From assembly GCA_902521315.1 (NCBI GenBank), contig CABYRH010000006.1:1-50000 (forward strand): DNA of 50,000 nucleotides, given 5' to 3'. Positions within the stretch are counted from its first letter, which is position 1; every line of letters begins with the position of its first letter. This DNA comes from an uncultured Alphaproteobacteria bacterium. GTDB lineage: Bacteria > Pseudomonadota > Alphaproteobacteria > HIMB59 > GCA-002718135. Both the position numbers and the translations under genes were made by a program. This document shows positions 1 through 8,193 of the stretch, one piece after another. Under the pieces are notes generated by a model. It was not told where the DNA came from. It worked only from the letters and a program-made list of their open reading frames with translations, and ran no database searches.

Positions 1-57
1 ATTTCTTTAATTATTTTTATTCCTACTGTATTTTTGTTTAATAAATTAGATAAGTGA
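1..57 (+). CDS. mreD: C-terminal end of an upstream gene, probably MreD (partial)
   Basis: An open frame enters the window in frame 1 and ends with TGA at 55-57, one base before the ATG of mrdA. The 18 visible residues are strongly hydrophobic with a short basic/acidic end (…FLFNKLDK), like the last membrane segment of a small integral membrane protein. In many proteobacteria the gene just before mrdA-rodA is mreD, the membrane component of the rod-shape (elongasome) complex. The assignment rests on gene order and hydrophobicity only, because too little sequence is present to recognise the family itself. Confidence 0.5.
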   Translation: MSLIIFIPTVFLFNKLDK

Positions 58-58
58 C

Positions 59-1861
59 ATGTTCTATTCAGATGATAAAAAACAATATTCAGTACTTAAC
101 AGAAGAACTTTTTTCTTATATTTATTAAAAGTATCTTTTTTTGGAATTGTAGGATGGAGACTATATGATATTCAAATAAAAGATTCTCAAAAATATAAAA
201 CTCTTTCTAAAAATAATCAAATAGATGTTGAAATTATATACCCTCTTAGAGGGAAGATTTATGATATTAATAACAAGATTTTAGCATCTAATATTAAAGT
301 ATTTGATGTGTATATAATTCCTGAAAATACAAAAAATATTAATAAATCTCTAAGTGAATTAAATCAAATTATTAAAATAGATTTTAGTAATAGAAGAAAA
401 ATAATAGAATTATCTAAAAAAGTAAAAAAATTTGAAAAAATTAAAGTGTTAGAAAATATTAATTGGTCTGAACTTGAAAAAATTGAAGCAAATAAACTTA
501 ATATTGAGGGAATATTTATTTCTCAAGATTATATGAGAATTTACCAGCATAATAATACTGTTTCACATTTAATTGGTTATACAAATAAACCTAATCGAGA
601 AGAAGTAGAATTACCCTTTATTGCAAATATGCCTAATTTAGAAATAGGAAAAGATGGTATTGAAAAAAGTTTTAATCCTAATCTGATTGGTAAATCAGGA
701 CAAAGAGAGATTGAAGTGAACTCTTATGGTAGAGTAATACGTGAAATATCTAGGCTAGATAGTCAAAAAGGCAATGATATTCATATTACTATCGACCTAA
801 GAATTCAACAATATGCTTTGAATTTACTAAAAGAGCATAGGGCAGGATCAGTGGTACTTATGGATATAAAAAATGGAAACATCTTATGTATGGCTTCTAC
901 CCCATCTTATAATCCTAATAAAATTATACAAAAACCAAATAAAGAATATTGGGATTCAATTTTAGAAAATGAGCTTTCCCCACTTACATATAGATGTATT
1001 CAGGGTTTGTATGCCCCAGGCTCAACATTTAAAATGGTTGTTGCAATTGCTGGAATAGTGCACGGGGTAATAGATACCAACACAAAGCATTTTTGTAGTG
1101 GAAAAATTGGTTTGGGCGATAGACTTTATCATTGTTGGAAAAATAATGGTCATGGATTAATGAATGTAAGTGACGCTATTAAAGAATCATGTGATGTTTT
1201 TTTCTATGAAATCTCAAAAAAGATAGGCATAGATAAAATTTCGAAAGTTGCTGAAGATTTCGGTTTAGGACAAATTTATGAAGTGCCATTACCTAATCAA
1301 AAAAAAGGAATTATTCCTTCTCGTGATTGGAAAAAGAAAAAATATGATGAAAGTTGGTATCCTGGAGAGACTTTAATCTCAGCAATTGGACAGGGTTTTG
1401 TATTAACTAATCCACTACAACTTGCTGTTATGACTTCCATTATTGCTTCTAATGGAGAAAATATAAAACCAAATATTATTAAACAAGATAATAACATTGT
1501 ATTTGAAAAATTAGAAAAATACCAAAATGCAATTAAAATCATTAAAAGTTCGATGTTTAAAGTAGTCAATGACATTAAAGGTACAGCTTATAATTCAAGA
1601 TCTGAATCTGCTCCTTTTGCAGGTAAAACTGGAACTTCACAAGTTAGAAGAATAACTGTAGCTGAAAGAGAAAGTGAAGATTTTAGGAAAAAAGAAGTAG
1701 AGTGGAAAAAAAGAGATCACGCTTTATTTGTTGGATATATGCCGGTTGAAAATCCTAGATATGCTGTTTCGGTTGTTATTGAGCATGGAGGCTCAGGTGC
1801 ATCAACTGCTGCACCTATAGCAAAAGAAATTTTTCAATTTACAAAAAAATTAGAAACATAA
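59..1861 (+). CDS. mrdA: Penicillin-binding protein 2 (peptidoglycan D,D-transpeptidase)
   Basis: Class B PBP that cross-links lateral-wall peptidoglycan in the periplasm as partner of RodA. It is 600 aa, a normal length. A single N-terminal membrane anchor (about residues 18-38) is followed by the PBP dimerisation domain (about 60-230) and the transpeptidase domain (about 255-595). All three active-site motifs are present: STFK with nucleophile Ser322, SCD about 55 residues later, and KTG starting at Lys523 (AGKTGTS). The ATG at 59 follows the preceding stop by one base and the TAA overlaps the rodA ATG (TAATG at 1859-1863), so translation is probably coupled. This is the gene usually found with rodA. 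Confidence 0.96.
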   Translation: MFYSDDKKQYSVLNRRTFFLYLLKVSFFGIVGWRLYDIQIKDSQKYKTLSKNNQIDVEIIYPLRGKIYDINNKILASNIKVFDVYIIPENTKNINKSLSELNQIIKIDFSNRRKIIELSKKVKKFEKIKVLENINWSELEKIEANKLNIEGIFISQDYMRIYQHNNTVSHLIGYTNKPNREEVELPFIANMPNLEIGKDGIEKSFNPNLIGKSGQREIEVNSYGRVIREISRLDSQKGNDIHITIDLRIQQYALNLLKEHRAGSVVLMDIKNGNILCMASTPSYNPNKIIQKPNKEYWDSILENELSPLTYRCIQGLYAPGSTFKMVVAIAGIVHGVIDTNTKHFCSGKIGLGDRLYHCWKNNGHGLMNVSDAIKESCDVFFYEISKKIGIDKISKVAEDFGLGQIYEVPLPNQKKGIIPSRDWKKKKYDESWYPGETLISAIGQGFVLTNPLQLAVMTSIIASNGENIKPNIIKQDNNIVFEKLEKYQNAIKIIKSSMFKVVNDIKGTAYNSRSESAPFAGKTGTSQVRRITVAERESEDFRKKEVEWKKRDHALFVGYMPVENPRYAVSVVIEHGGSGASTAAPIAKEIFQFTKKLET

Positions 1862-2958
1862 TGTTAAATAAAATTCAAAACTTAAATTATTTATTAATTT
1901 TTTTAGTAGTATTAATTTCATTTATTGGAGCAGCAGGATTATATTCTGCAGCAGGAGGATCATATAGTCCTTGGGCATCAAGACATTTAATTAGATTAGC
2001 CTTTTTTATTTCTTTAGCAGTTATTCTAGCCTTAATAAATATCAAATATATTTATCAATTTGCCTATGTCTTTTTTATCTTATCTTTGTTACTTTTGCTA
2101 TCTGTTGAAATAATTGGAGTTTTTGGTAAAGGAGCAACTAGATGGATAAATCTATTTGGTTTTAGTATCCAACCATCAGAATTAATAAAAATAACTATAA
2201 TACTAGCGTTAGCAAGATTTTATCATGATTTAAAGTTTGATGAAATTAAGAGAATAAAAAATTTATTTTTTCCAATATTAATTTTGTTTCTACCGTTTGC
2301 TTTAGTCGTTATACAACCAGATCTTGGAACTGCTTTAAGCATTGCAATGCTTGGAATTATTATTCTATTTGCAAGTGGAATAAGAATTTGGAAGTTTGTA
2401 TTAGGATTATTTGTTCTGATTTTATCAATTCCTTTGTCATTAAATTATTTACAACCATATCAAAAAGATAGAATTTTTTCTTTTTTAAATCCTGAAGCAG
2501 ATGCTCTTGGAAGAGGATATCAGCTCATACAATCTAAAATCGCTTTAGGATCTGGTGGTTTAACTGGTAAAGGATTTTTGGAAGGTTCTCAATCTTATCT
2601 ACAATATTTACCTGAAAAACAAACTGATTTTATATTTACCTTAATTGGAGAAGAATTTGGTTTTATTGGTACTATGTTTATAATTTTACTATTTCTTTTG
2701 TTAATATCAGTCTGTTTTAATATAAGCATAAAATCAAATCATATTTTTGGTAGGATCCTTTCTATCGGAGTTGGAAGTAATTTATTTATATATGTGATAA
2801 TGAATATATCTATGGTATCTGGATTAATGCCTGTTGTTGGAATTCCTTTGCCTTTAGTTTCTTATGGGGGATCAGCAATGCTTGCTATAATTATGTCTCT
2901 AGGATTAGTTCTTAATGCAGAATTGAATGGAAATTTAAAAAAATTACATAATGCTTGA
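1861..2958 (+). CDS. rodA: RodA, SEDS-family peptidoglycan glycosyltransferase
   Basis: Integral membrane glycan polymerase that uses lipid II to elongate the cell wall together with PBP2. It is 365 aa with about ten hydrophobic segments. SEDS hallmarks are visible: GATRWI and QPSELIK near residues 97-112, QPDLGTA near 155, and Asp256 in KQTDF, which matches the catalytic Asp of the large extracellular loop of SEDS proteins. The C-terminal region contains GIPLPLVSYGGS, typical of FtsW/RodA. Its stop lies inside the following livG frame (8-nt overlap, 2951-2958), so the cell-wall pair is fused transcriptionally to a transporter cassette. Confidence 0.96.
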   Translation: MLNKIQNLNYLLIFLVVLISFIGAAGLYSAAGGSYSPWASRHLIRLAFFISLAVILALINIKYIYQFAYVFFILSLLLLLSVEIIGVFGKGATRWINLFGFSIQPSELIKITIILALARFYHDLKFDEIKRIKNLFFPILILFLPFALVVIQPDLGTALSIAMLGIIILFASGIRIWKFVLGLFVLILSIPLSLNYLQPYQKDRIFSFLNPEADALGRGYQLIQSKIALGSGGLTGKGFLEGSQSYLQYLPEKQTDFIFTLIGEEFGFIGTMFIILLFLLLISVCFNISIKSNHIFGRILSIGVGSNLFIYVIMNISMVSGLMPVVGIPLPLVSYGGSAMLAIIMSLGLVLNAELNGNLKKLHNA

Positions 2959-3718
2959 AATAAATAAGGTTAATAAATTTTTTGGAGGATTAAAAGCAGT
3001 CCATAACGCATCAATGAAAGTTGAAATGGGTTCCATTACAGGTTTAATTGGTCCAAATGGAGCAGGAAAAACAACATTATTTAATACTATTGCAGGATTA
3101 TATGATCCAGATGAGGGAAATATCATTCTTAATAATGAGGATATTTCCTTTTTAAAACCTCACGAGTTATTTGCTAAAGGAGTTCTAAGAACTTTTCAAA
3201 TTGCCCATGAATTTTCAACACTAACTGTTCTTGAAAATCTAATGATGGTACCACCAAATCAATTTGGTGAAAAATTATCATATGCTTTATTAAGTAACGC
3301 TAAAGTAAAACAACAAGAAGAAGAAATAAGACAAAAGGCTATAGATGTAATAAATTTTTTAAATTTAAGTCATTTAACTCAAGAACTTGCGGGTAACTTA
3401 TCTGGTGGTCAAAAAAAACTACTTGAGTTAGGGAGAACCATGATGGTTGATCCTCAAATCGTTTTACTTGATGAAGTAGGAGCTGGAGTAAATAGAACAC
3501 TTCTCAATGAAATTACGGATGCAATATTAAGATTGAATAAAGAAAAGAATTATACTTTTTTCGTAATTGAACATGACATGGATCTCATTGAAAAAATTTG
3601 TGACCCTGTCATTGTAATGGCGGAAGGTTCAGTTTTATTTAAAGGAAATTTTAATGAAGTGAAAAATAATGAAACAGTTATAGAAGCTTATTTAGGAAAA
3701 GGTATTAATAAAAATTAG
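2951..3718 (+). CDS. livG: Branched-chain/polar amino acid ABC transporter ATP-binding protein LivG-like
   Basis: One of two cytoplasmic ATPases of a HAAT-family (Liv-type) importer. It is 255 aa. Walker A is GPNGAGKT at residues 34-41, the ABC signature LSGGQ at 150-154 and Walker B LLDE with Asp174-Glu175. The C-terminal extension after the H-loop (IEHDMDL) is typical of LivG. After Walker B it reads DEVGAG instead of the E. coli LivG DEPAAG, a form I associate with other amide/amino-acid members of the family. The ATG lies inside the end of rodA. Substrate is not decided by the sequence: leucine-type amino acids, other amino acids or amides are possible. Confidence 0.93.
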   Translation: MLEINKVNKFFGGLKAVHNASMKVEMGSITGLIGPNGAGKTTLFNTIAGLYDPDEGNIILNNEDISFLKPHELFAKGVLRTFQIAHEFSTLTVLENLMMVPPNQFGEKLSYALLSNAKVKQQEEEIRQKAIDVINFLNLSHLTQELAGNLSGGQKKLLELGRTMMVDPQIVLLDEVGAGVNRTLLNEITDAILRLNKEKNYTFFVIEHDMDLIEKICDPVIVMAEGSVLFKGNFNEVKNNETVIEAYLGKGINKN

Positions 3719-3724
3719 AATTCT

Positions 3725-4429
3725 ATGAATAATTTGATTGGTAAAAATTTAACAGCTGGATATGGAGGGGTTGATATAATTAAAGATATTAATCTAGAAG
3801 TTAACGAGGGTGAAATTGTTGTCATTGTTGGTCCAAATGGAGCAGGGAAATCAACAGCAATGAAAGCATTGCTTGGCATGTTAAGTTTAACTTCAGGCTC
3901 TGTTGAATATTCAAATGAGGAAATTTCTTCAATGCTACCTCAAAACAGAATTAATTTAGGATTGGCATTCGTTCCTCAAACCAACAATGTGTTTACTGGT
4001 ATGACAGTAGAAGAAAATTTAGAAATGGGAGGGTTTTTAAGAGAGGATAACATTATTCATACCATTAATGATGTTTATGATCTTTTTCCTATTTTAAAAG
4101 AAAAAAGAAATCAAAGTGCAGGAGAATTATCTGGAGGTCAAAGACAACAAGTAGCTTTTGGGAGAGCACTTATGACTAAACCTAAAATTTTAATGTTAGA
4201 TGAGCCAACTGCAGGAGTATCACCAATAGTAATGGATGAGTTATTTTCAAGAATCATAGAAGTTCGTAAAACTGGTGTTGGGATACTAATGGTTGAACAA
4301 AATGCAAAACAAGCACTTGGTATTGCTGATAGAGGATACGTATTAGTAAATGGGAAAAATAGTAGAGAAGGTACAGGAAAAGAATTATTAAATAATCCAG
4401 AAGTTAGAAAGTCTTTTTTAGGAGGTTAA
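3725..4429 (+). CDS. livF: Branched-chain/polar amino acid ABC transporter ATP-binding protein LivF-like
   Basis: Second ATPase of the Liv-type importer, 234 aa, the usual LivF length. Walker A is GPNGAGKS at residues 36-43, the signature LSGGQ at 135-139 and Walker B MLDEPTAG about 20 residues later; the H-loop is MVEQNA, the typical LivF form. It starts 6 nt after livG ends. The last codons contain a good Shine-Dalgarno (GGAGG) that serves the livH ATG immediately following the TAA. Confidence 0.94.
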   Translation: MNNLIGKNLTAGYGGVDIIKDINLEVNEGEIVVIVGPNGAGKSTAMKALLGMLSLTSGSVEYSNEEISSMLPQNRINLGLAFVPQTNNVFTGMTVEENLEMGGFLREDNIIHTINDVYDLFPILKEKRNQSAGELSGGQRQQVAFGRALMTKPKILMLDEPTAGVSPIVMDELFSRIIEVRKTGVGILMVEQNAKQALGIADRGYVLVNGKNSREGTGKELLNNPEVRKSFLGG

Positions 4430-5443
4430 ATGATTGATTTTATTAATTCTATAATTTTACTTCTGAATTTTATTATAATTCCGGGCATTTCTTATGGATC
4501 TCAACTAGCACTTGGAGCACTCGGAGTTACATTCGTTTATGCAATACTTCGTTTTGCAAATTTTGCACACGGTGAAATCATGTCATTTGGAGCGATGATA
4601 ACAATTTTATTTACCTGGTATTTTCAATCACAAAATATTGGTTTAGGAATTCTACCAACTGCCTTGTTAGCTTTACCTATAGGAATAATAGCGACAATTA
4701 TTTTATGCATTATTTCTGATAAATTTGTTTTTCAATATTACAGATATCAAAAAAGTGTTCCTGTTGTTTTAGCAATGGTTTCAATAGGGGTTATGTTTGT
4801 AATAAATGCAATAATAAGAATTATTATTGGAACAGAAACTATAAAATTTTCTGATGGACAGAAATTTATTTTGAAAGCAAAACAATTTAAATTAATGACA
4901 GGTTTAAATGAAGGATTAGCATTAAAATCGTCTCAAGTTATTACAATATTAATTACAATTTTGCTTTTAACATTTACTTTTTGGTTTTTGCAAAAAACAA
5001 AAACTGGAAAATCTATGAGAGCATTTTCAGATAATGAAGATTTAGCATTATTGTCTGGTATTAATCCTGATAGAGTAGTTTTTACTACATGGATTATTGT
5101 AGGTGTTCTTGCATGTGTTGCGGGTACCCTTTACGGATTAGATAAAAGCTATAAGCCAATTATTTATCTTAATTTAGTTTTGCCAATATTTGCATCAGCA
5201 ATTGTTGGAGGCATTGGCAGTCCTTTTGGAGCTGTAGTAGGCGGTTATGTCATCGCGTTTTCAGAGATTATGGTCACGTATGCTTATAAGAAATTCTTTG
5301 TCTATCTTCTTCCAAGTTCTATCGAGCCAACAGGTCTAGTACAATTACTTTCAACAGATTATAAATTTGCTGTATCATTTTCAATTTTAGTCATTGTTTT
5401 ATTGATTAGACCATCAGGCATATTTAAGGGAAGAGTCTTATGA
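4430..5443 (+). CDS. livH: Branched-chain/polar amino acid ABC transporter permease LivH-like
   Basis: Inner-membrane permease of the Liv-type importer, 337 aa with about eight transmembrane segments. The family loop that contacts the ATPase is visible as RAFSDNEDLALLSGI near residue 195, and the start shows the typical LivH pattern ALGVTFVYAILRFANFAHGE. It directly abuts livF and overlaps livM by 4 nt (ATGA at 5440-5443), consistent with translational coupling within livGFHM. Confidence 0.94.
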   Translation: MIDFINSIILLLNFIIIPGISYGSQLALGALGVTFVYAILRFANFAHGEIMSFGAMITILFTWYFQSQNIGLGILPTALLALPIGIIATIILCIISDKFVFQYYRYQKSVPVVLAMVSIGVMFVINAIIRIIIGTETIKFSDGQKFILKAKQFKLMTGLNEGLALKSSQVITILITILLLTFTFWFLQKTKTGKSMRAFSDNEDLALLSGINPDRVVFTTWIIVGVLACVAGTLYGLDKSYKPIIYLNLVLPIFASAIVGGIGSPFGAVVGGYVIAFSEIMVTYAYKKFFVYLLPSSIEPTGLVQLLSTDYKFAVSFSILVIVLLIRPSGIFKGRVL

Positions 5444-6813
5444 TGAAGTTTGAGAGATATGAATGGTTAGCTATTACAATCATGATCTTTCTCTTTATTT
5501 TTGTAGGTTTCATTCAAGGATGGTCAGTAAGTTTAGTAATTTTAAACATGTGTATTATTTCAGCAATAATGACAATGGGAGTTAATATTTCATGGGGTTA
5601 TGCAGGAGTAATTAATTTTGGTGTGATGGGCTTTCTTGCCATGGGTGGATTAGCAGCAGTGCTAGTTTCTTACCCTCCCATTGCCGAGTCCTGGCATGCT
5701 GGAGGTAGAGGGTTAGGTATCAGTTTTGTTTTGCTTGTCGTATTAGTAATAGCTGTAATGTATATTAATAAAACAGTAATCCAAAAAAGAAATAGGTATA
5801 TTTTAAATTCTCTTATAATTTTTTTTGGTATTTTAATTATCAGACATTTTTATTTAAATGCCACACATAATATAGAAGATGTTAATCCCGCAATAGCAGG
5901 CTTTTTAGGTGGTCTTGGACTACCAATAATTTTTTCTTGGATAGTAGGAGGTTTATTTGCTGGAGGTGTTGCATTTGTAATTGGTAAAGTAGCTCTTGGA
6001 TTACGATCTGATTATTTGGCAATTGTAACTCTAGGAATTTCAGAAATAGTTGTTAGTGTTTTAAAACATGAAGAATGGTTATCTAGAGGGGTAAAAAATG
6101 TAATTGGTTTAAAGAGACCAGTTCCTTATGAAATTGATTTACAAAACGCAGATTGGTTTATAAATTTAGTTACATATCTTAATTCATCAAAGTTAAATAA
6201 TATTATTGATGTAAGTGATAGACAACAAGTATTAAACAATCTTATAATTGATGGTTCAGGAATATTTGTAAAATTATCTTATGCTATTTTGTTTCTCATT
6301 GTTATGTTGATAATTTTTTATTTTGCGAACAAAGCTCAATTATCTCCATGGGGAAGAATGATGAGAGCTATAAGAGATAATGAAACTGCTGCAAATGCAA
6401 TGGGTAAAGATGTTGTTAAACAACATTTAATTATATTTGTCATAGGAGCAGCTATTGTAGGTGTTGCAGGTGCAATGCTTGTTACTCTGGATGGATTATT
6501 TACTCCCTCAGGGTATCGACCACTTCGTTTCACTTTTATTATTTGGATTATGGTTATTGTAGGCGGTAGTGGAAATAATTTAGGTGCTATATTTGGTGGT
6601 TTTGTCATATGGTTTTCTTGGATTGAAGCAGCACCACTTACAACATTTATTATTAATCAACTTACAGTAGGTTTAGAGCCAACTAATGCTTTAAAACTAC
6701 ATTTACTAGATAGCGTTCCTTACTTTAGATACTTATTTATGGGTTTAATTTTATTATTAATTTTACGTTATAGGCCAAAGGGAATTATTCCAGAGAAAGT
6801 AAGGCACTCATAA
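5440..6813 (+). CDS. livM: Branched-chain/polar amino acid ABC transporter permease LivM-like
   Basis: Second permease of the importer, 457 aa, which is longer than E. coli LivM (about 425). It carries the LivM-type motifs NISWGYAGVINFGVMGF near residue 48, LRSDYLAIVTLG near 190 and the coupling loop RAIRDNETAANAMG near 310. The extra length lies in a hydrophilic stretch of about 60 residues between roughly 215 and 275 and in a loop near residue 80. The start could be ATG 5440 or the adjacent ATG 5443. The gene is followed directly by a hairpin terminator shared with the convergent binding-protein gene. Confidence 0.93.
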   Translation: MMKFERYEWLAITIMIFLFIFVGFIQGWSVSLVILNMCIISAIMTMGVNISWGYAGVINFGVMGFLAMGGLAAVLVSYPPIAESWHAGGRGLGISFVLLVVLVIAVMYINKTVIQKRNRYILNSLIIFFGILIIRHFYLNATHNIEDVNPAIAGFLGGLGLPIIFSWIVGGLFAGGVAFVIGKVALGLRSDYLAIVTLGISEIVVSVLKHEEWLSRGVKNVIGLKRPVPYEIDLQNADWFINLVTYLNSSKLNNIIDVSDRQQVLNNLIIDGSGIFVKLSYAILFLIVMLIIFYFANKAQLSPWGRMMRAIRDNETAANAMGKDVVKQHLIIFVIGAAIVGVAGAMLVTLDGLFTPSGYRPLRFTFIIWIMVIVGGSGNNLGAIFGGFVIWFSWIEAAPLTTFIINQLTVGLEPTNALKLHLLDSVPYFRYLFMGLILLLILRYRPKGIIPEKVRHS

Positions 6814-6816
6814 AAA

Positions 6817-6839
6817 AACCCCAGTTAAAAACTGGGGTT
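6817..6839. terminator. Bidirectional intrinsic terminator between livM and the binding-protein gene
   Basis: A perfect 10-bp inverted repeat (AACCCCAGTT / AACTGGGGTT) has a 3-nt loop. On the minus strand it is followed by seven Ts (6812-6818 read as A on the plus strand), a canonical terminator for the gene ending at 6862. On the plus strand the tail is TTAAATTAAT, weaker but probably still effective for livM. It is the only G+C-rich perfect hairpin I see between genes outside the rRNA region. Confidence 0.9.
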
Positions 6840-6861
6840 AAATTAATATAGTTTTTAAGTA

Positions 6862-8043
6862 TTAAAGAGCGCCAACAGTAACGAATTCGCCACCACTAAC
6901 TTCTAACTCTTTAAACGCACCAGCGGCATCACCAAACGCATTAAATTCTACGTCTGTTGCGCCTTGGTAATCAATATCTTTACCTGCAGCTAACATTTGT
7001 AAGCCGTAAGATAATTGACCAGGGTTAATTACAATACCTGGAGCGTTAGATACTTTAGCAATATTGTTTAAGATTGATTGCTTATCAGCAGATCCACCAG
7101 CTTGAATTGCAAGAGCAATAATTGCTGCAGCATCATAAGACTCTCCAACATATGGAGCACTTCCATCCATGCCATTTGCAGCTGCTAGTTCTCCGAACTT
7201 AGCTGAACCTTTTGAAATAGCACCTGGCATAGAACCAAATGATCCTTCAAGATCAGCACCGATATTATCTACAATTGATTGACCAATCATACCATCTGAA
7301 AGAACAAAAGTGTCAAAAGCACCTGAATCTAAAGATGCTTCGATCATTCCTTTTCCACCATCATCAATATAACCAATTACTAGTAGCGCGTCTCCACCAG
7401 CTGATGCAAGAACACCAACTTCTGATGAATAATCCGCTTTACCATCTTCGTGTGCAGCTGATGCTGTAATAGTTCCACCTCCACGAGCAAATGAAGCTTC
7501 AAATACTTCAGCTAAACCTTTTCCGTAGTCATTGTTAGTATACGTTACAGCTATACTTTCAATTCCTCTGCTCAAAGCAAGTTTAGCTAGCACTTGACCA
7601 CCTTTTGCATCAGATGGGGCAGTACGCCAAAAAGTTCCATTATCAGGAACTTTACTTAAACCTGGTGAAGTTGCAGATGGAGATACCATTAAGATACCAT
7701 TTGGTACTGCAACGTTTGCATTAATCGCACCTGTTACACCTGAACAGTCAGCACCCATAATAGCAGTTACACCTTGTGCAACTAGATCCTCAGCAGCAGC
7801 AGTTGCAGCAGCAGAGTCTACACAAGTTGAGTCAGCTTCTAAGATAGTAATTGATTCACCACCTAAAAGATTTCCAGAGTTTGATGCCTCATCAAATGCC
7901 ATTCTAGCACCATCTCTCATAGCAGGAGTTAAAGATTCAATTGGTCCTGTAAAACCAAGAATAATTCCTACTTTAATTTCTGCTAATGCACCAGTCGTTA
8001 CAGTCGACAAACTTACAATAACAGCTAGAAGTAATTTTTTCAT
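6862..8043 (-). CDS. livK: Periplasmic substrate-binding protein of the Liv-type ABC transporter
   Basis: Type I periplasmic binding protein that presents a solute to LivHMGF. It is 393 aa with a clear Sec signal peptide (residues 1-21, cleavage after ALA, mature start EIKVG). The mature N-terminus IKVGIILGFTGPIESL and the later SPSATSPGLS are typical of ANF-receptor/Peripla_BP_6 proteins of amino-acid or amide uptake. Base composition is visibly less AT-rich and richer in Ala/Gly codons than its neighbours, as expected for a very highly expressed binding protein. It is transcribed toward the permease genes and shares their terminator. Its start has the best ribosome-binding site in the window (GGAGG at 8048-8052, 4 nt from ATG). 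Confidence 0.93.
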   Translation of the reverse strand: MKKLLLAVIVSLSTVTTGALAEIKVGIILGFTGPIESLTPAMRDGARMAFDEASNSGNLLGGESITILEADSTCVDSAAATAAAEDLVAQGVTAIMGADCSGVTGAINANVAVPNGILMVSPSATSPGLSKVPDNGTFWRTAPSDAKGGQVLAKLALSRGIESIAVTYTNNDYGKGLAEVFEASFARGGGTITASAAHEDGKADYSSEVGVLASAGGDALLVIGYIDDGGKGMIEASLDSGAFDTFVLSDGMIGQSIVDNIGADLEGSFGSMPGAISKGSAKFGELAAANGMDGSAPYVGESYDAAAIIALAIQAGGSADKQSILNNIAKVSNAPGIVINPGQLSYGLQMLAAGKDIDYQGATDVEFNAFGDAAGAFKELEVSGGEFVTVGAL

Positions 8044-8047
8044 ATTT

Positions 8048-8052
8048 CCTCC
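8048..8052 (-). promoter_or_regulatory. Strong Shine-Dalgarno of the binding-protein gene
   Basis: On the minus strand GGAGG sits 4 nt before the ATG at 8043. Most other genes here have only weak or no recognisable Shine-Dalgarno, so this one is exceptional and fits a highly translated mRNA. Confidence 0.85.
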
Positions 8053-8053
8053 A

Positions 8054-8069
8054 AAAAAGTATACTTTTT
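8054..8069. repeat. Perfect 16-bp palindrome in the leader of the binding-protein gene
   Basis: AAAAAGTATACTTTTT is fully self-complementary and lies between the candidate -10 element and the Shine-Dalgarno of the binding-protein gene. It could be an operator for a dimeric regulator or simply a hairpin at the mRNA 5' end. The sequence does not say which. Confidence 0.6.
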
Positions 8070-8098
8070 ATATAGGCTACCTCATATACTAGTTCCAA
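8069..8098 (-). promoter_or_regulatory. Candidate sigma-70 promoter of the binding-protein gene
   Basis: On the minus strand, TTGGAA (8093-8098) and TATATA (8069-8074) are separated by 18 nt. Transcription would start near 8062, inside the 16-bp palindrome, giving a leader of about 20 nt that contains the GGAGG site. In such AT-rich DNA chance matches are common, so this is moderate evidence. Confidence 0.4.
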
Positions 8099-8193
8099 AA
8101 ATCAATCATGCAGTTTTTTCATAAAAATACCTAATATTTTAGCCAAAAACGATAAATTGACTTCATTTGACTCACCGGATAAAGATCAAACGT

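Noticed and set aside
7239..7469. 76-codon frame antisense to the binding-protein gene
   Set aside because: It encodes a His/Gln/Leu-rich product typical of reverse-strand Ala/Gly codons; the minus-strand gene is clear.
8167..8193. TTG start extending GpsA by nine residues
   Set aside because: The extension (THRIKIKR) precedes a complete family N-terminus at ATG 8194, and the Rossmann motif is normally at the very start.
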